Source of the DNA: Cupriavidus basilensis
GTDB taxonomy: Bacteria > Pseudomonadota > Gammaproteobacteria > Burkholderiales > Burkholderiaceae
Direction: 5' to 3'
NCBI RefSeq assembly: GCF_008801925.2
Contig: NZ_CP062804.1
Span: forward strand, 1,302,001 to 1,366,000
Length of the DNA: 64,000 bases
Every line of letters begins with the position of its first letter. Position 1 is the stretch's first letter. This document shows positions 33,399-42,460 of this stretch, in pieces. Position numbers and translations under genes: made by a program. The notes beneath the pieces were generated by a model. The model made no database searches and was not told the DNA's origin. It saw only the letters and a program-made list of their open reading frames with translations.

Positions 33399-33784
33399 CC
33401 TGTCTTTGACGGCCTTGGCCCCGCGCCGAGGCCGGGTCGTGCCTTTGCCTGTCGAGCCTGTCGTTTTCTCCCTGATCTTCCTGATCCTTTTCTCCGCCTG
33501 ACATTGCTCGGGCTGCCTGCACTTGTGCGCCGTCTGGCGTCGCGTCTTTGTCCCATCCCGTCCTTCGCGCCTAACCTACAAATGTCGTGTCCACTGGTTT
33601 TCGCCGTCCGCAGCGAAATAAGGGCCGATACCGGTTTGACACGTCCGGGACCTGAGATTACGATATGGTAAATCAATTACGGATTGTGAAATTCGCGATC
33701 CGAAGTTCGAAAGACACCGCCAGGGTGATCGTTCGGCCACTATGCCCGCCGCGGCAATGGCCTGAGGCGTAAGGAGACAAGCCA

Positions 33785-34006
33785 ATGCCGCTGAGTACCG
33801 ACCCCAACCTTGCCCGTCCGGACGACTTCTACGAGGCGCTGATCGACATGCATCGCGATCTCACCGACGCGCAGAGCCAGGCCGCCAACGCGCAACTGAT
33901 CCTGCTGCTGGCCAACCACATCGGCGATCTTGCTGTCCTGCAGGAAGCCATGGAGCTTGCCCGCGCGGGCGTGCTCGATTCATCGAAAGCGAAATCGCAA
34001 GCGTAA
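33785..34006 (+). CDS. DUF2783 domain protein
   Basis: The 73-residue acidic, helical protein ([20 protein letters not shown] and [20 protein letters not shown]) matches the small DUF2783 family as I know it. Members typically occur beside FAD monooxygenases and homogentisate dioxygenase. AAGGAGACAAGCC precedes the ATG. It sits 16 bases upstream of hmgA in the same orientation, so it is part of the homogentisate operon. Biochemical role unknown; the small helical fold suggests an accessory or binding protein. Confidence 0.8.
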   Translation: MPLSTDPNLARPDDFYEALIDMHRDLTDAQSQAANAQLILLLANHIGDLAVLQEAMELARAGVLDSSKAKSQA

Positions 34007-34022
34007 GAGGAAGACCCAAGAC

Positions 34023-35372
34023 ATGACGCAGACGCAATTGAACGTTGTGAACGTGACAGGGCAGGCGCCCGACCACGGCACGCCCGGCTACCAATCCGGC
34101 TTTGCCAACGAGTTCGCCACCGAGGCATTGCCCGGTGCGCTGCCGGTGGGGCAGAACTCGCCCCAGCGCGCGCCATATGGCCTGTATGCCGAGCAGATTT
34201 CCGGTACGGCGTTTACCGCGCCGCGCGCGCACAACCGGCGCAGCTGGTGCTATCGCATCCGTCCGGCGGCGATGCATGAGCCGTTCACGCGGGTCGAGCA
34301 GTCGCGCATCGTCAGCCATTTCGATGCGGTGCCGCCATCGCCCAACCAGATGCGCTGGAGCCCGCCGGCGATGCCTATGGAGCCCACCGACTTTGTCGAC
34401 GGCATCATCACCATGGCCGGCAACGGCGGCCCGGAGGCCATGTCGGGTTGCGGGATCCATCTGTACCTGGCCAACCGGTCGATGACGGATCGCTTCTTCT
34501 ACAACGCAGACGGCGAGATGCTGATCGTGCCGCAGCAGGGCAGGCTGCGCCTGGCGACCGAGATGGGCCTGCTGGACGTCGAGCCGCAGGAGATCGTGGT
34601 GATCCCGCGCGGCGTGCGTTTTCGTGTGGAACTGCCGGATGGCGAGGCGCGCGGCTATATCTGCGAAAACTACGGCGCCTTGTTCCGCCTGCCCGACCTG
34701 GGCGTCATCGGCTCCAATGGCCTTGCCAATCCGCGCGACTTCCTCACGCCGCATGCATGGTACGAGGATCGTGAGGGCGATTTCGAGCTGGTGGCGAAGT
34801 TCCAGGGCAACCTGTGGCGCGCCGCGATCGGGCACTCGCCGCTGGATGTGGTGGCCTGGCATGGCAATTACGCGCCGTACAAGTACGACCTGCGCCGCTT
34901 CAATACCATTGGCTCGATCAGCTTCGATCACCCGGATCCGTCGATTTTCCTGGTGCTGCAAAGCCCGTCCGACACCCCGGGCGTGGACAGCATCGATTTC
35001 GTCATCTTTGGCCCGCGCTGGCTGGCGATGCAGAACACCTTCCGCCCGCCCTGGTTCCACCGCAACATCGCCAGTGAGTTCATGGGCCTGATCGAGGGTG
35101 TCTACGATGCCAAGGCCGATGGCTTCTCGCCGGGTGGCGCCAGCCTGCACAATTGCATGAGCGGCCACGGCCCGGATGCGGAGACGTTCGCCAAGGCCAC
35201 TGCCGCGGATACCTCGCAGCCGCACCGTATCGGCGATACCATGGCGTTCATGTTCGAGACGCCGGCCGTGATCCGGCCGACGCCGTATGCAGCGGAATCG
35301 GCGCAGTTACAGGACGACTACTACAGGTGCTGGCAAGGCCTGAAGAAGCATTTCAACCCCAGCGAGCGCTGA
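34023..35372 (+). CDS. hmgA: Homogentisate 1,2-dioxygenase
   Basis: The 449-residue protein has the full family length. Iron ligands are recognisable as His346 and Glu352 in [12 protein letters not shown], and His382 in MSGHGPD, with the same spacing (6 and 30 residues) as H335, E341 and H371 of the human enzyme. It opens the ring of homogentisate to 4-maleylacetoacetate in phenylalanine and tyrosine breakdown. I start it at 34023, preceded by AGAGGAAGACC. The fumarylacetoacetase gene follows. The isomerase that links the two steps (maleylacetoacetate isomerase) is not in the window. Confidence 0.97.
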   Translation: MTQTQLNVVNVTGQAPDHGTPGYQSGFANEFATEALPGALPVGQNSPQRAPYGLYAEQISGTAFTAPRAHNRRSWCYRIRPAAMHEPFTRVEQSRIVSHFDAVPPSPNQMRWSPPAMPMEPTDFVDGIITMAGNGGPEAMSGCGIHLYLANRSMTDRFFYNADGEMLIVPQQGRLRLATEMGLLDVEPQEIVVIPRGVRFRVELPDGEARGYICENYGALFRLPDLGVIGSNGLANPRDFLTPHAWYEDREGDFELVAKFQGNLWRAAIGHSPLDVVAWHGNYAPYKYDLRRFNTIGSISFDHPDPSIFLVLQSPSDTPGVDSIDFVIFGPRWLAMQNTFRPPWFHRNIASEFMGLIEGVYDAKADGFSPGGASLHNCMSGHGPDAETFAKATAADTSQPHRIGDTMAFMFETPAVIRPTPYAAESAQLQDDYYRCWQGLKKHFNPSER

Positions 35373-35477
35373 TCCTCAAGTCCCAAGGCCGGCATCACCC
35401 GGCCAACCATCATGAATCCGGGGTGTCCGTGCGGCGCATGTCGCTGGCACCCTTGTCATTGCCTTCCGGAGCCCCCG

Positions 35478-36740
35478 ATGACCACTGTCCAGCAGAGTTG
35501 GATCGAATCCGCCAATGATGGCGTCACGCATTTCCCGCTGCAGAACCTGCCCTACGGCATCTTTTCCCCGAACGGTCAGGGTCCGCGCGTAGGCGTCGCC
35601 ATCGGCGACTTCATTCTCGACCTGTCCGTACTGGACGAGGCGGGCCTGCTGCCCGCCTCCGTCAAGGGCGTGTTTGGCGGCGCCACGCTCAACGCCTTCA
35701 TCGCGCTCGGCAAGCCGGCATGGACGGAAACCCGCCAGCGCCTGACGTCCATGCTGGCGGCGGACGACACCACCTTGCATCCCAAGTCGGCCCTGCATGA
35801 GCAGGCCCTGGTGCCGATGGCCTGGGCTACCTTGCACCTGCCGGTGGACATCCCCGGCTACACCGATTTCTACTCCTCGCGCGAGCACGCCACCAACGTG
35901 GGCCGCATGTTCCGCGATCCGGAAAATGCGCTGCTGCCCAACTGGCTGGAGATTCCCATCGGCTACAACGGCCGCGCCAGCTCGGTGGTGGTGAGCGGCA
36001 CGGAACTGCGCCGCCCGAAGGGGCAGATCAAGCCGCCGAACGCGCCGCGCCCGGTCTTTACGGCTTGCCAGAAGCTCGACTACGAACTGGAAATGGCCTT
36101 CATCGTCGGCAAGCCGTCGACCCTGGGCGAGCCGGTCAGCACCGCTGCGGCCGCCGGGCACATGTTCGGCATGGTGATCCTCAATGACTGGAGCGCGCGC
36201 GATATCCAGCAGTGGGAGTACGTGCCGCTGGGCCCGTTCAACAGCAAGGGCTTCGGCACCTCGATCTCCCCATGGGTGGTCACCATGGACGCGCTCGAGC
36301 CGTTCCGCCGCGACAATCCGGTGCAATCGCCCGAGCCGCTTGCGTATCTGCAGCAGCCCGAGCGCAACGCCTATGACATCGCGCTGGAAGTTTCGCTGCG
36401 CCCTGAAGGCGCCGCGCAGGCCACCACCGTCTGCCGCACCAACTTTAAGGCCATGTACTGGACCATGGTCCAGCAACTGGCGCACCACACCGTGTCCGGC
36501 TGCAACGTTCGTGTGGGCGACCTGATGGGCTCCGGCACCATCAGCGGCACCACGCCGGATTCCTACGGCAGCCTGCTGGAGCTGACCCGTAACGGTGCCG
36601 AGCCCTTGACGCTGGCCGACGGCAGCAAGCGCGGTTTCCTGGAGGATGGCGACGAAGTGATCATGGCCGGCTGGTGCCAGGGCGACGGCTATCGCGTCGG
36701 CTTTGGCGAGGTGGCAGGGAAGATCCTGCCCGCGCTGTAA
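35478..36740 (+). CDS. fahA: Fumarylacetoacetase
   Basis: The 420-residue protein matches fumarylacetoacetate hydrolase in length and landmarks: DFYSSREHATNVGRMF (the catalytic histidine region), LDYELEMAFIVGKPS (metal-binding glutamates), ILNDWSARDIQQWEYVPLGP (metal aspartate) and GFGTSISPWVVTMDAL. It hydrolyses fumarylacetoacetate to fumarate and acetoacetate, the last step of tyrosine catabolism. It starts at the ATG at 35478, 105 bases after the hmgA stop, and is very probably in the same operon. Confidence 0.97.
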   Translation: MTTVQQSWIESANDGVTHFPLQNLPYGIFSPNGQGPRVGVAIGDFILDLSVLDEAGLLPASVKGVFGGATLNAFIALGKPAWTETRQRLTSMLAADDTTLHPKSALHEQALVPMAWATLHLPVDIPGYTDFYSSREHATNVGRMFRDPENALLPNWLEIPIGYNGRASSVVVSGTELRRPKGQIKPPNAPRPVFTACQKLDYELEMAFIVGKPSTLGEPVSTAAAAGHMFGMVILNDWSARDIQQWEYVPLGPFNSKGFGTSISPWVVTMDALEPFRRDNPVQSPEPLAYLQQPERNAYDIALEVSLRPEGAAQATTVCRTNFKAMYWTMVQQLAHHTVSGCNVRVGDLMGSGTISGTTPDSYGSLLELTRNGAEPLTLADGSKRGFLEDGDEVIMAGWCQGDGYRVGFGEVAGKILPAL

Positions 36741-36767
36741 GCCGCGTCACGCTCGTTTTGCCACGGG

Positions 36768-36794
36768 CCCCCGCCGCGCTACGCCGGGCGGGGG
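36768..36794 (+). terminator. GC-rich hairpin after fahA
   Basis: CCCCCGCC (36768-36775) pairs with GGCGGGGG (36787-36794) around an 11-base loop, 28 bases after the stop codon. No T tract follows on the plus strand, so termination may be partial. Confidence 0.45.
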
Positions 36795-36799
36795 ATAAC

Positions 36800-37365
36800 C
36801 CGGTCACACTCCCTCCCGCTCTCATTCCCCCGTTTCCCTCCTGGCCTTGACAGGCATGGCGATGCCACCGCATGGCCGGCTGGCGTGCGCCGTTACAATT
36901 GACAACTTTCTTAACCTTCTTGCATCCCCTGATGCCGCGCCTTTGTGCGAGAATTCGGCCCTGACAAAAAGGGCAGGGCAAAGTTCGGCATTCCTGGCAT
37001 AAATGATGTTTTGATGTCCTGCGGCTTCCACCTGCGGGTCGCCCGGGGGGTCAATTTCGCGGGTTTCCGGTCGTTAACACCTGATTGACACCGGTCTAAT
37101 ACCGACTCGCCAGCGGGCATCGTCATTGGCCGGCAGGCAGCCATGTCCGCCACGGCAGCGGCCCAGGAGTCACTGCAAGAAGAGTATTCAAGCAGCAATC
37201 AAGCGGCAAACCTGGGCAAACAGGCGGTATCTGTCAACAAAATTCGGCAACGGGCGTGATTCGTGATGTGTGCGAAACGCCTGCGTGTCTGCTGGCGCCG
37301 ATGTGCATCACCCGCGGGCCGGCAGCGACCCGCCTTTTCATCTACCCTACGCGAACGGCACGGCA
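36800..37365 (+). promoter_or_regulatory. Leader and promoter region of the aryl polyene cluster
   Basis: About 565 bases without a gene separate fahA from the first cluster gene. The stretch 36890-37110 is richer in A and T than its surroundings. TTAACA near 37075, followed by TAATAC after 17 bases (near 37098), is one possible promoter, but the match is weak. No regulator gene lies in or next to the cluster, so control must come from this region through a factor encoded elsewhere. Confidence 0.35.
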
Positions 37366-38094
37366 ATGGAATTTGGTATTCGCGCATGGGCGGCATGTGC
37401 AGCACAACTAGAGACGCAGCAAGCCTGGCAGGCCTGGAGCCGCGCGCCCTGGCTGCCCAAAGGCGACGCATTGCCCACGCTGGCCGCCATGGCCCCGATG
37501 CTGCGCCGCAGGATCACCGCGCTGGGCCGCGCGGCCTTGCACCCCGCCTACGCCTGCCAGCCGGGCGTGGACGGCATTCCCGTCATCTTCGCATCGCGCC
37601 ACGGCGACACCCTGCGCCCGCTGCAAATGCTCGGCGACCTTGCCGACGGCGAGCCGTTGTCGCCCACGGCCTTCGGCCTGTCCGTGCACAACGCCATCGG
37701 CGCGCTGTATTCGATCGACCGGGGCGATCCGGGCAACCTGCAAGCCCTGGCCGCGGGCCGCGATACGGTGGAGGCGGCGGTGGTGGAAGCGTGCGGCCTG
37801 CTGGCCGACGGCGCCCCGGAAGTCTTGCTGGTGCACTACGAGGCGCCGCTGCCCGAGGCCTATGCCGTCTTCGCGGACGAGCCGGAGTGCCTGTTCGGGT
37901 GGGCGTGGCGGGTCGGCATGCCGCAGGCGGGGCAACCGGTGTTCAGTCTTGAAGTGGTGGGGGAGGCCCTGCCGGGCGCCGCCGGCGTGCCGCTGCCGCA
38001 TGGGCTGGAGGTGCTGCGCTTCATGCTGTCCGGCGACACCGAATTGCGCCACGCCGGGGAGCGTGCGGGCTGGAGGTGGCAGCGGCATGGTTGA
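37366..38094 (+). CDS. apeC: Aryl polyene chain-length factor-like beta-ketoacyl synthase (ApeC)
   Basis: The 242-residue protein is a short beta-ketoacyl-synthase-like N-terminal domain lacking the active-site cysteine and histidines. The segment LSPTAFGLSVHNAIGALYSI resembles the ketosynthase dimer region. This is the chain-length factor partner (ApeC) that pairs with a catalytic ketosynthase (ApeO, here at 48924) in aryl polyene synthases. I start it at 37366, where family similarity begins. It opens a run of 19 plus-strand genes, and its stop overlaps the next start by 8 bases. It should work in the cytoplasm as the inactive half of the condensing enzyme. Confidence 0.85.
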   Translation: MEFGIRAWAACAAQLETQQAWQAWSRAPWLPKGDALPTLAAMAPMLRRRITALGRAALHPAYACQPGVDGIPVIFASRHGDTLRPLQMLGDLADGEPLSPTAFGLSVHNAIGALYSIDRGDPGNLQALAAGRDTVEAAVVEACGLLADGAPEVLLVHYEAPLPEAYAVFADEPECLFGWAWRVGMPQAGQPVFSLEVVGEALPGAAGVPLPHGLEVLRFMLSGDTELRHAGERAGWRWQRHG

Positions 38095-38863
38095 GCGTCT
38101 GGACCGGGCCTGGCGCGTCTGCGCGACCGGGCTGTGCTTCTCCAGCTTCGGCGTTGGCGGCCTTGTGCTGCGAGTGATGGTGTTCCCGTTGCTTACCGTC
38201 TTGCTGTGGTCTTCGGCGCGCCGGCAGCGGGTTTGCAAGAACGTGGTGCATTACGCGTTCCGGCTTTTCCTGTGGCTGATGCGCTCGGTCGGGGTGATCC
38301 GCTACGAGGTGCGGCATCCTGAGCGGCTGCGCCGCCAGGGCTTGCTGATCGTGGCCAACCATCCGTCGCTGATCGATGTCGTCTTTCTGATCGCGCTGAC
38401 GCGCCAGGCCGATTGCGTGGTGCGCTCCGGCCTGGCCCACAACCCGTTTACGCGTGGCCCGGTGCGCGCCACCGGCTACGTCTGCAATGACTCCGGCGCG
38501 GGCATGGTGGATGACTGCATTGCCTCGCTGCGCGCGGGCAATAATCTCGTCATCTTCCCCGAGGGCACGCGCACGCCGTTGCACGGCCCGCTGCGCCTGC
38601 AACGGGGTGCGGCCAATGTCGCGGTGCGCGGCGGCTTTGCGCTGACGCCCGTGGTGATCCGGTGCGAGCCGCCCACGCTCACCAAGGGTGAGAAGTGGTA
38701 CCGCGTGCCGGCCCGCAGGCCTCGTTACATCATTGACGTGCGAGAGGATGTCAGTGTCGCCCAGATGGTGCCGTCCGGACTGGACGACGCGCTGGCGGTA
38801 CGGCACCTGACCCAATCGCTATCCGAGTTTTTTTCCAGGGAGGTTCGCCGTGAAGGCGCTTGA
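38087..38863 (+). CDS. PlsC-like 1-acyl-glycerol-phosphate acyltransferase of the aryl polyene cluster
   Basis: The 258-residue protein has an N-terminal hydrophobic anchor and the acyltransferase motifs: NHPSLID with the H-X4-D pair His92 and Asp97, VIFPEGTRTPLHGPLRLQRG, and a following VALTPVVIR-like strand. In aryl polyene clusters this enzyme (ApeD position) is thought to help build the lipid to which the polyene is esterified. The start at 38087 overlaps the end of apeC. The gene's 3' end overlaps the first carrier protein gene by 14 bases. Confidence 0.88.
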   Translation: MVERLDRAWRVCATGLCFSSFGVGGLVLRVMVFPLLTVLLWSSARRQRVCKNVVHYAFRLFLWLMRSVGVIRYEVRHPERLRRQGLLIVANHPSLIDVVFLIALTRQADCVVRSGLAHNPFTRGPVRATGYVCNDSGAGMVDDCIASLRAGNNLVIFPEGTRTPLHGPLRLQRGAANVAVRGGFALTPVVIRCEPPTLTKGEKWYRVPARRPRYIIDVREDVSVAQMVPSGLDDALAVRHLTQSLSEFFSREVRREGA

Positions 38864-39122
38864 GCAAGAAATCAAGGAACTGATCATTTCATCGTTGTCG
38901 CTGGAGGATATCGGCGTGGACGATATCGACGCCGACGCACCGCTGTTCATCGAGGGGCTGGGCCTGGATTCGATCGATGCGCTCGAACTCGGGCTGGCGC
39001 TGCAAAAGCGCTACGGCGTGACCATGAACGGCGACAAGGAAGACATGCGCGCGCGCTTTGCCAGCGTGACAGCGCTGGCCACGTTCGTCGCATCTCAGCG
39101 CGCCGGCCAGGCTTCTGCCTGA
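38850..39122 (+). CDS. apeE: Acyl carrier protein, first copy (ApeE)
   Basis: The 90-residue protein carries the phosphopantetheine site GLGLDSIDALELG with Ser41, in an otherwise acidic four-helix carrier protein. It starts at a GTG at 38850 inside the end of the acyltransferase gene. The phosphopantetheinyl transferase encoded at 53064 would load it. In characterised aryl polyene systems one of two carrier proteins holds the growing chain; this is the one in the apeE position. Confidence 0.9.
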   Translation: MKALEQEIKELIISSLSLEDIGVDDIDADAPLFIEGLGLDSIDALELGLALQKRYGVTMNGDKEDMRARFASVTALATFVASQRAGQASA

Positions 39123-39209
39123 ACCCGCCCGCGACACACCAAGGATCCACATACCACTTGCCAGGCCGGCAACCACGGCCGGTGATAGCCGAACAGGGGG
39201 AAGCCCATC

Positions 39210-39467
39210 ATGACCCATGACGAAATCTTTGCGCGGGTGGCCGCGGTGCTCGAGGAAACCTTCGAGATCGACCCGGCCCGCATTCGTCCCGAAGCCCGTC
39301 TCTACGACGACCTGGACATCGACAGCATCGACGCGGTCGACCTGCTGGTGAAGCTCAAGCCGATGCTGAACAAGCCGATCAAGCCGGAGCAGTTCAAGGC
39401 CGTGCGCACCGTGCAGGACGTGGTGCAGGCGCTGGCCTTGCTGATCGACTCGCCCGCCACGGCCTGA
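39210..39467 (+). CDS. apeF: Acyl carrier protein, second copy (ApeF)
   Basis: The 85-residue protein has the phosphopantetheine site DLDIDSIDAVDLL with Ser39 and the general carrier-protein fold. It is clearly different from the preceding carrier protein, so the two have separate roles, perhaps starter loading versus extension. GGGGGAAGCCC precedes the ATG at 39210. An 87-bp gap without a gene separates the two carrier protein genes, and a membrane protein gene follows after 6 bases. Confidence 0.9.
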   Translation: MTHDEIFARVAAVLEETFEIDPARIRPEARLYDDLDIDSIDAVDLLVKLKPMLNKPIKPEQFKAVRTVQDVVQALALLIDSPATA

Positions 39468-39473
39468 GCGCGC

Positions 39474-40022
39474 ATGCCCGTGCGCAAATTGCTGCTCGGC
39501 GTGTTGACGCTGTGCTATCCGGTGGCGATCTACTTCGGCCTGCAGCATTGGTCGCCGCGCGTGATGGCGCTGGCGCTGGTGGCACTGGCGCTGTTGCGCG
39601 CCCTGACCAGCCGCCAGGCCGGCTGGCGGCTGCTTGCCGTGGCCGCCGCCGTGCTGGCCGCGATCGTGGCCGCGTCCAACCACGCGTTGCCCCTCAAGCT
39701 ATACCCCGTGCTGGTCAATGCCGCGATGCTGGGCTTGTTTGGCTGGAGCCTGCGGCACCCGCCCAGCCTGGTGGAGCGGCTGGCGCGGCTGCGCGAGCCG
39801 GACCTGCCGCCCTCGGGCGTGGCGTACACGCGCCGCGTGACGCAAGCCTGGTGCGTGTTCTTCGTGTGCAACGGCACGGTAGCCGCGCTGACCGCCGTGC
39901 TGGCCAGCGACCGGATCTGGGCGCTTTACAACGGTGGCATCGCCTACGGCTTGATCGGTGCCATGTTCGCCGGCGAATGGCTGGTGCGCCAGCGTGTGAT
40001 GGCAAGGGGGCGGCATGGCTGA
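39474..40022 (+). CDS. Polytopic membrane protein of the aryl polyene cluster (COG4648)
   Basis: The 182-residue protein has about five hydrophobic segments (for example LLLGVLTLCYPVAIYFGL, VMALALVALALLRAL and IWALYNGGIAYGLIGAMFAG) and belongs to the COG4648 membrane proteins that accompany aryl polyene and related clusters. The biochemical role is not known to me; it may be a scaffold or help transfer the product at the inner membrane. It follows the second carrier protein by 6 bases and overlaps the next gene by 8 bases. Confidence 0.82.
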   Translation: MPVRKLLLGVLTLCYPVAIYFGLQHWSPRVMALALVALALLRALTSRQAGWRLLAVAAAVLAAIVAASNHALPLKLYPVLVNAAMLGLFGWSLRHPPSLVERLARLREPDLPPSGVAYTRRVTQAWCVFFVCNGTVAALTAVLASDRIWALYNGGIAYGLIGAMFAGEWLVRQRVMARGRHG

Positions 40023-41724
40023 GTGGCTGGGCGTAAGCGGGTTGATGGCGGCGCTGGCCCAGCGCTCGCATGTGGTCGCGCATGGCGCGGCCGGCGCGAC
40101 CACCGCACCGGAGTTCGTGCGGCGCGTGGCCGCCTGGCGGCAAGCGTTTTCCGCCGCGCCGGGGAAGTCCTGGGCGCTCTACATCGAATCGACCACCGAG
40201 TTCGCGGCGGCGCTGCTGGGCGCCTGGCACGCGGGCAAGCACGTGGTGCTGCCCGGCGACACGCGCGCCGAAACGCTGGCGGCATTGCGCGAGCGCGCCG
40301 ATGGCTGCGCCGGCGAGTTGCCCGATGGCCTGCGGCCGCAAGCATCGATCGAGCCGGTCGACTGCATGGACTGGCCTGCGCTGGCGCCGCGCGACACGCT
40401 GGTGACAATGTTTACCTCGGGTTCCACCGGCGCGCCCGGCGCCATCGTCAAGCACCTGTCGCAGCTCGACGCGGAAGTGCAGGCGCTGCAAGAAGCGTTC
40501 GGCGCGGCGCTGCCGGCGCAGGTGAGGGTGCTGGCAACGGTGTCGCACCAGCATATCTACGGCCTGCTGTTTTGCGTGCTGTGGCCGCTTGCCGCAGCGC
40601 GCGCCATGCCGGCGGACCGACTCGCCTTCCATGAGGAAATCGTGCGCGCATGCGGCGATGCGCCCGCGCTGCTGGTCACCAGCCCGGCACACCTGCGGCG
40701 CATGCCGCAGGCGCTCGACTGGTCTGCCGCCCGCGCCGTGCTGCGCGCCGTGTTTTCGTCGGGCGGGCCTTTGCCGCCGGAGGCCGCCACCGACGCGTTG
40801 CGCCATCTGGGGCAAGCCCCCATCGAAGTGTTCGGCAGCTCCGAAACCGGCGGCATCGCCTGGCGCCAGCGTGCCCGCCATGAAGACCGCTGGACGCCGC
40901 TGCCCGGTGTGCAATGGCGCTTGCAGGACGGCTTCCTGGAGGTGTGCTCCGCGCACCTTCCGGATGACGGCTGGTTCCTGTGCGCGGACCATGTGCTGCC
41001 CGCCGCGGATGGCGGCTTCACCCTGGCGGGCCGGGCCGACCACATCGTCAAGATCGAGGAAAAGCGCGTATCGCTGACCCAGGTCGAGCAGGCGCTGGCC
41101 GCGTCGCCGCTGGTGCGCGAGGCGCGCGTGGTGCTGCTGGAGCTGGATGTCGGCACGCGCCTTGGCGCCGTGGTGGTGCCCAGCGAGAGCGGCGCGGCCA
41201 TGCTGGACGGGCAGGGCCGCGCGGCCCTGCTTGCCGCGCTGCGCGCCCGCCTTGCGGATGCCGTGGACGCGGTGGCGTTGCCGCGGCGCTGGAGCTTTGC
41301 CGAGGCGCTGCCCTGCAACGCGCAGGGCAAGACCACGCAAGCCATGCTGCGCGACGTGTTCCGCCGCGTGCTGCCGGCCGTGCGCTGGCAGGCCGCACAG
41401 GACGCGCTGTCCGCCGCCGCCGAGCTGGAGGTCAGCGAGGACCTGGCCGTGTTCGACGGGCATTTCCCGGGCAGCCCCATCGTGCCGGGCGTGGCCCAGG
41501 TCGACTGGGTGATGGCGCTGGCGCCGGAGCGCCTGCCGGTGCCGCCGCGCGCGCGCTTTCGCCGGATCGAGATACTCAAGTTCCAGGCTGTGATCACGCC
41601 CGGCACCCTGGTGCACATGACGCTGGCCTGGCAGCCCGAGCGCAGCGCGCTGGCCTTTCGCCTGAGCTCGGCGCGCGGCCCGCACGCCAGCGGGCGCATC
41701 ATTTTTGGAGAGGCGGATGTTTAA
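40015..41724 (+). CDS. Aryl-activating AMP ligase fused to a hotdog-fold dehydratase (ApeH-ApeI fusion)
   Basis: The 569-residue protein has an ANL-type adenylation domain (residues 1 to about 455) with the P-loop FTSGSTGAPGAIVKH at 133-147 and FGSSETGGIAWR. A C-terminal FabA/FabZ-like domain (from about 465) has the active-site histidine His483 in GHFPGSPIVPG. The ligase probably loads 4-hydroxybenzoate or a related aryl acid onto a carrier protein, and the hotdog domain acts in beta-hydroxyacyl dehydration. In the E. coli-type clusters as I know them these are two genes, apeH and apeI. The fusion would tether starter loading to chain processing. Confidence 0.87.
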   Translation: MAEWLGVSGLMAALAQRSHVVAHGAAGATTAPEFVRRVAAWRQAFSAAPGKSWALYIESTTEFAAALLGAWHAGKHVVLPGDTRAETLAALRERADGCAGELPDGLRPQASIEPVDCMDWPALAPRDTLVTMFTSGSTGAPGAIVKHLSQLDAEVQALQEAFGAALPAQVRVLATVSHQHIYGLLFCVLWPLAAARAMPADRLAFHEEIVRACGDAPALLVTSPAHLRRMPQALDWSAARAVLRAVFSSGGPLPPEAATDALRHLGQAPIEVFGSSETGGIAWRQRARHEDRWTPLPGVQWRLQDGFLEVCSAHLPDDGWFLCADHVLPAADGGFTLAGRADHIVKIEEKRVSLTQVEQALAASPLVREARVVLLELDVGTRLGAVVVPSESGAAMLDGQGRAALLAALRARLADAVDAVALPRRWSFAEALPCNAQGKTTQAMLRDVFRRVLPAVRWQAAQDALSAAAELEVSEDLAVFDGHFPGSPIVPGVAQVDWVMALAPERLPVPPRARFRRIEILKFQAVITPGTLVHMTLAWQPERSALAFRLSSARGPHASGRIIFGEADV

Positions 41725-42460
41725 GCCCGTGGCGCTCGTCCCGGTCTACGACCACGAACGTGCCATCGGCGCGATGGTGCAAGCCATTCTCGCGCACCCG
41801 TTGCCGTGCCTGTTGGTGGACGACGGCAGCAGCCCGGCCTGCGAGCATGTGCTGCGCGAGCTTGCCGCAAGCCATGCCGAGCGGGTCCACCTGATCCGCC
41901 TGCCACAGAACCAGGGCAAGGGCGGGGCCATCATGGCGGGCTTCGAGGAGGCCGCGCGCATGGGATTTACCCATGCGCTGCAGATCGACGCCGATGGGCA
42001 GCATGATGCCGGCTGCATCCCCCAGTTCCTGGCCCTGGCGCAAGCCAGCCCGCACGCGATGATCTGCGGCTGCCCGGTCTACGACGAGTCGGTGCCGCGC
42101 GTGCGGCTGCTGGCGCGCTACCTGACCCACGTCTGGGTCTGGATCAACACGTTGTCGTTTGCCGTGCGCGATTCGATGTGCGGCCTGCGCGTCTATCCTC
42201 TCGCGCACGTGCTCCCGCTGGTGCGCCAGGTCAAGCTGGGCCGGCGCATGCAGTTCGATACCGAGGTGCTGGTGCACCTGGTCTGGCGCGGCGTGCGCAT
42301 CGTCAACGTGCCCACGCGCGTGACGTATCCCACCGATGGCGTTTCCCATTTCCAGGTCTGGCGCGACAACGTGCTGATCTCTTCCATGCATACGCGGCTC
42401 TTCTTCGGCATGCTCAAGCGCTTGCCGGTACTGCTGTGGCGCAAGGTGCGGCCGGCATGA
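41717..42460 (+). CDS. Family 2 glycosyltransferase of the aryl polyene cluster
   Basis: The 247-residue protein has a GT-A fold with the nucleotide-sugar motifs VALVPVYDHERAIG, VDDGSS and IDADGQHD (the metal-binding DxD) and no large membrane domain. A membrane-associated helix may lie near TRLFFGMLKRLPVLLW at the C-terminus. In several aryl polyene clusters glycosyltransferase and acyltransferase form one protein; here the transferase is separate and the acyltransferase follows with a 4-base overlap. It may glycosylate the lipid carrier or head group. The start at 41717 overlaps the previous stop. Confidence 0.88.
   Translation: MFKPVALVPVYDHERAIGAMVQAILAHPLPCLLVDDGSSPACEHVLRELAASHAERVHLIRLPQNQGKGGAIMAGFEEAARMGFTHALQIDADGQHDAGCIPQFLALAQASPHAMICGCPVYDESVPRVRLLARYLTHVWVWINTLSFAVRDSMCGLRVYPLAHVLPLVRQVKLGRRMQFDTEVLVHLVWRGVRIVNVPTRVTYPTDGVSHFQVWRDNVLISSMHTRLFFGMLKRLPVLLWRKVRPA

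Larger units (their letters stand above)
33257..33784. other. 528-bp intergenic region with several hairpins
   Basis: No gene is supported. The left part carries a 7-bp stem at 33271-33292 (TCCGGCC/GGCCGGA) and the two larger hairpins listed separately, then a pyrimidine-rich stretch to about 33500. The right part must contain the promoter for the DUF2783-hmgA-fahA genes; the AT-rich stretch at about 33655-33715 is the best candidate. Confidence 0.45.
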
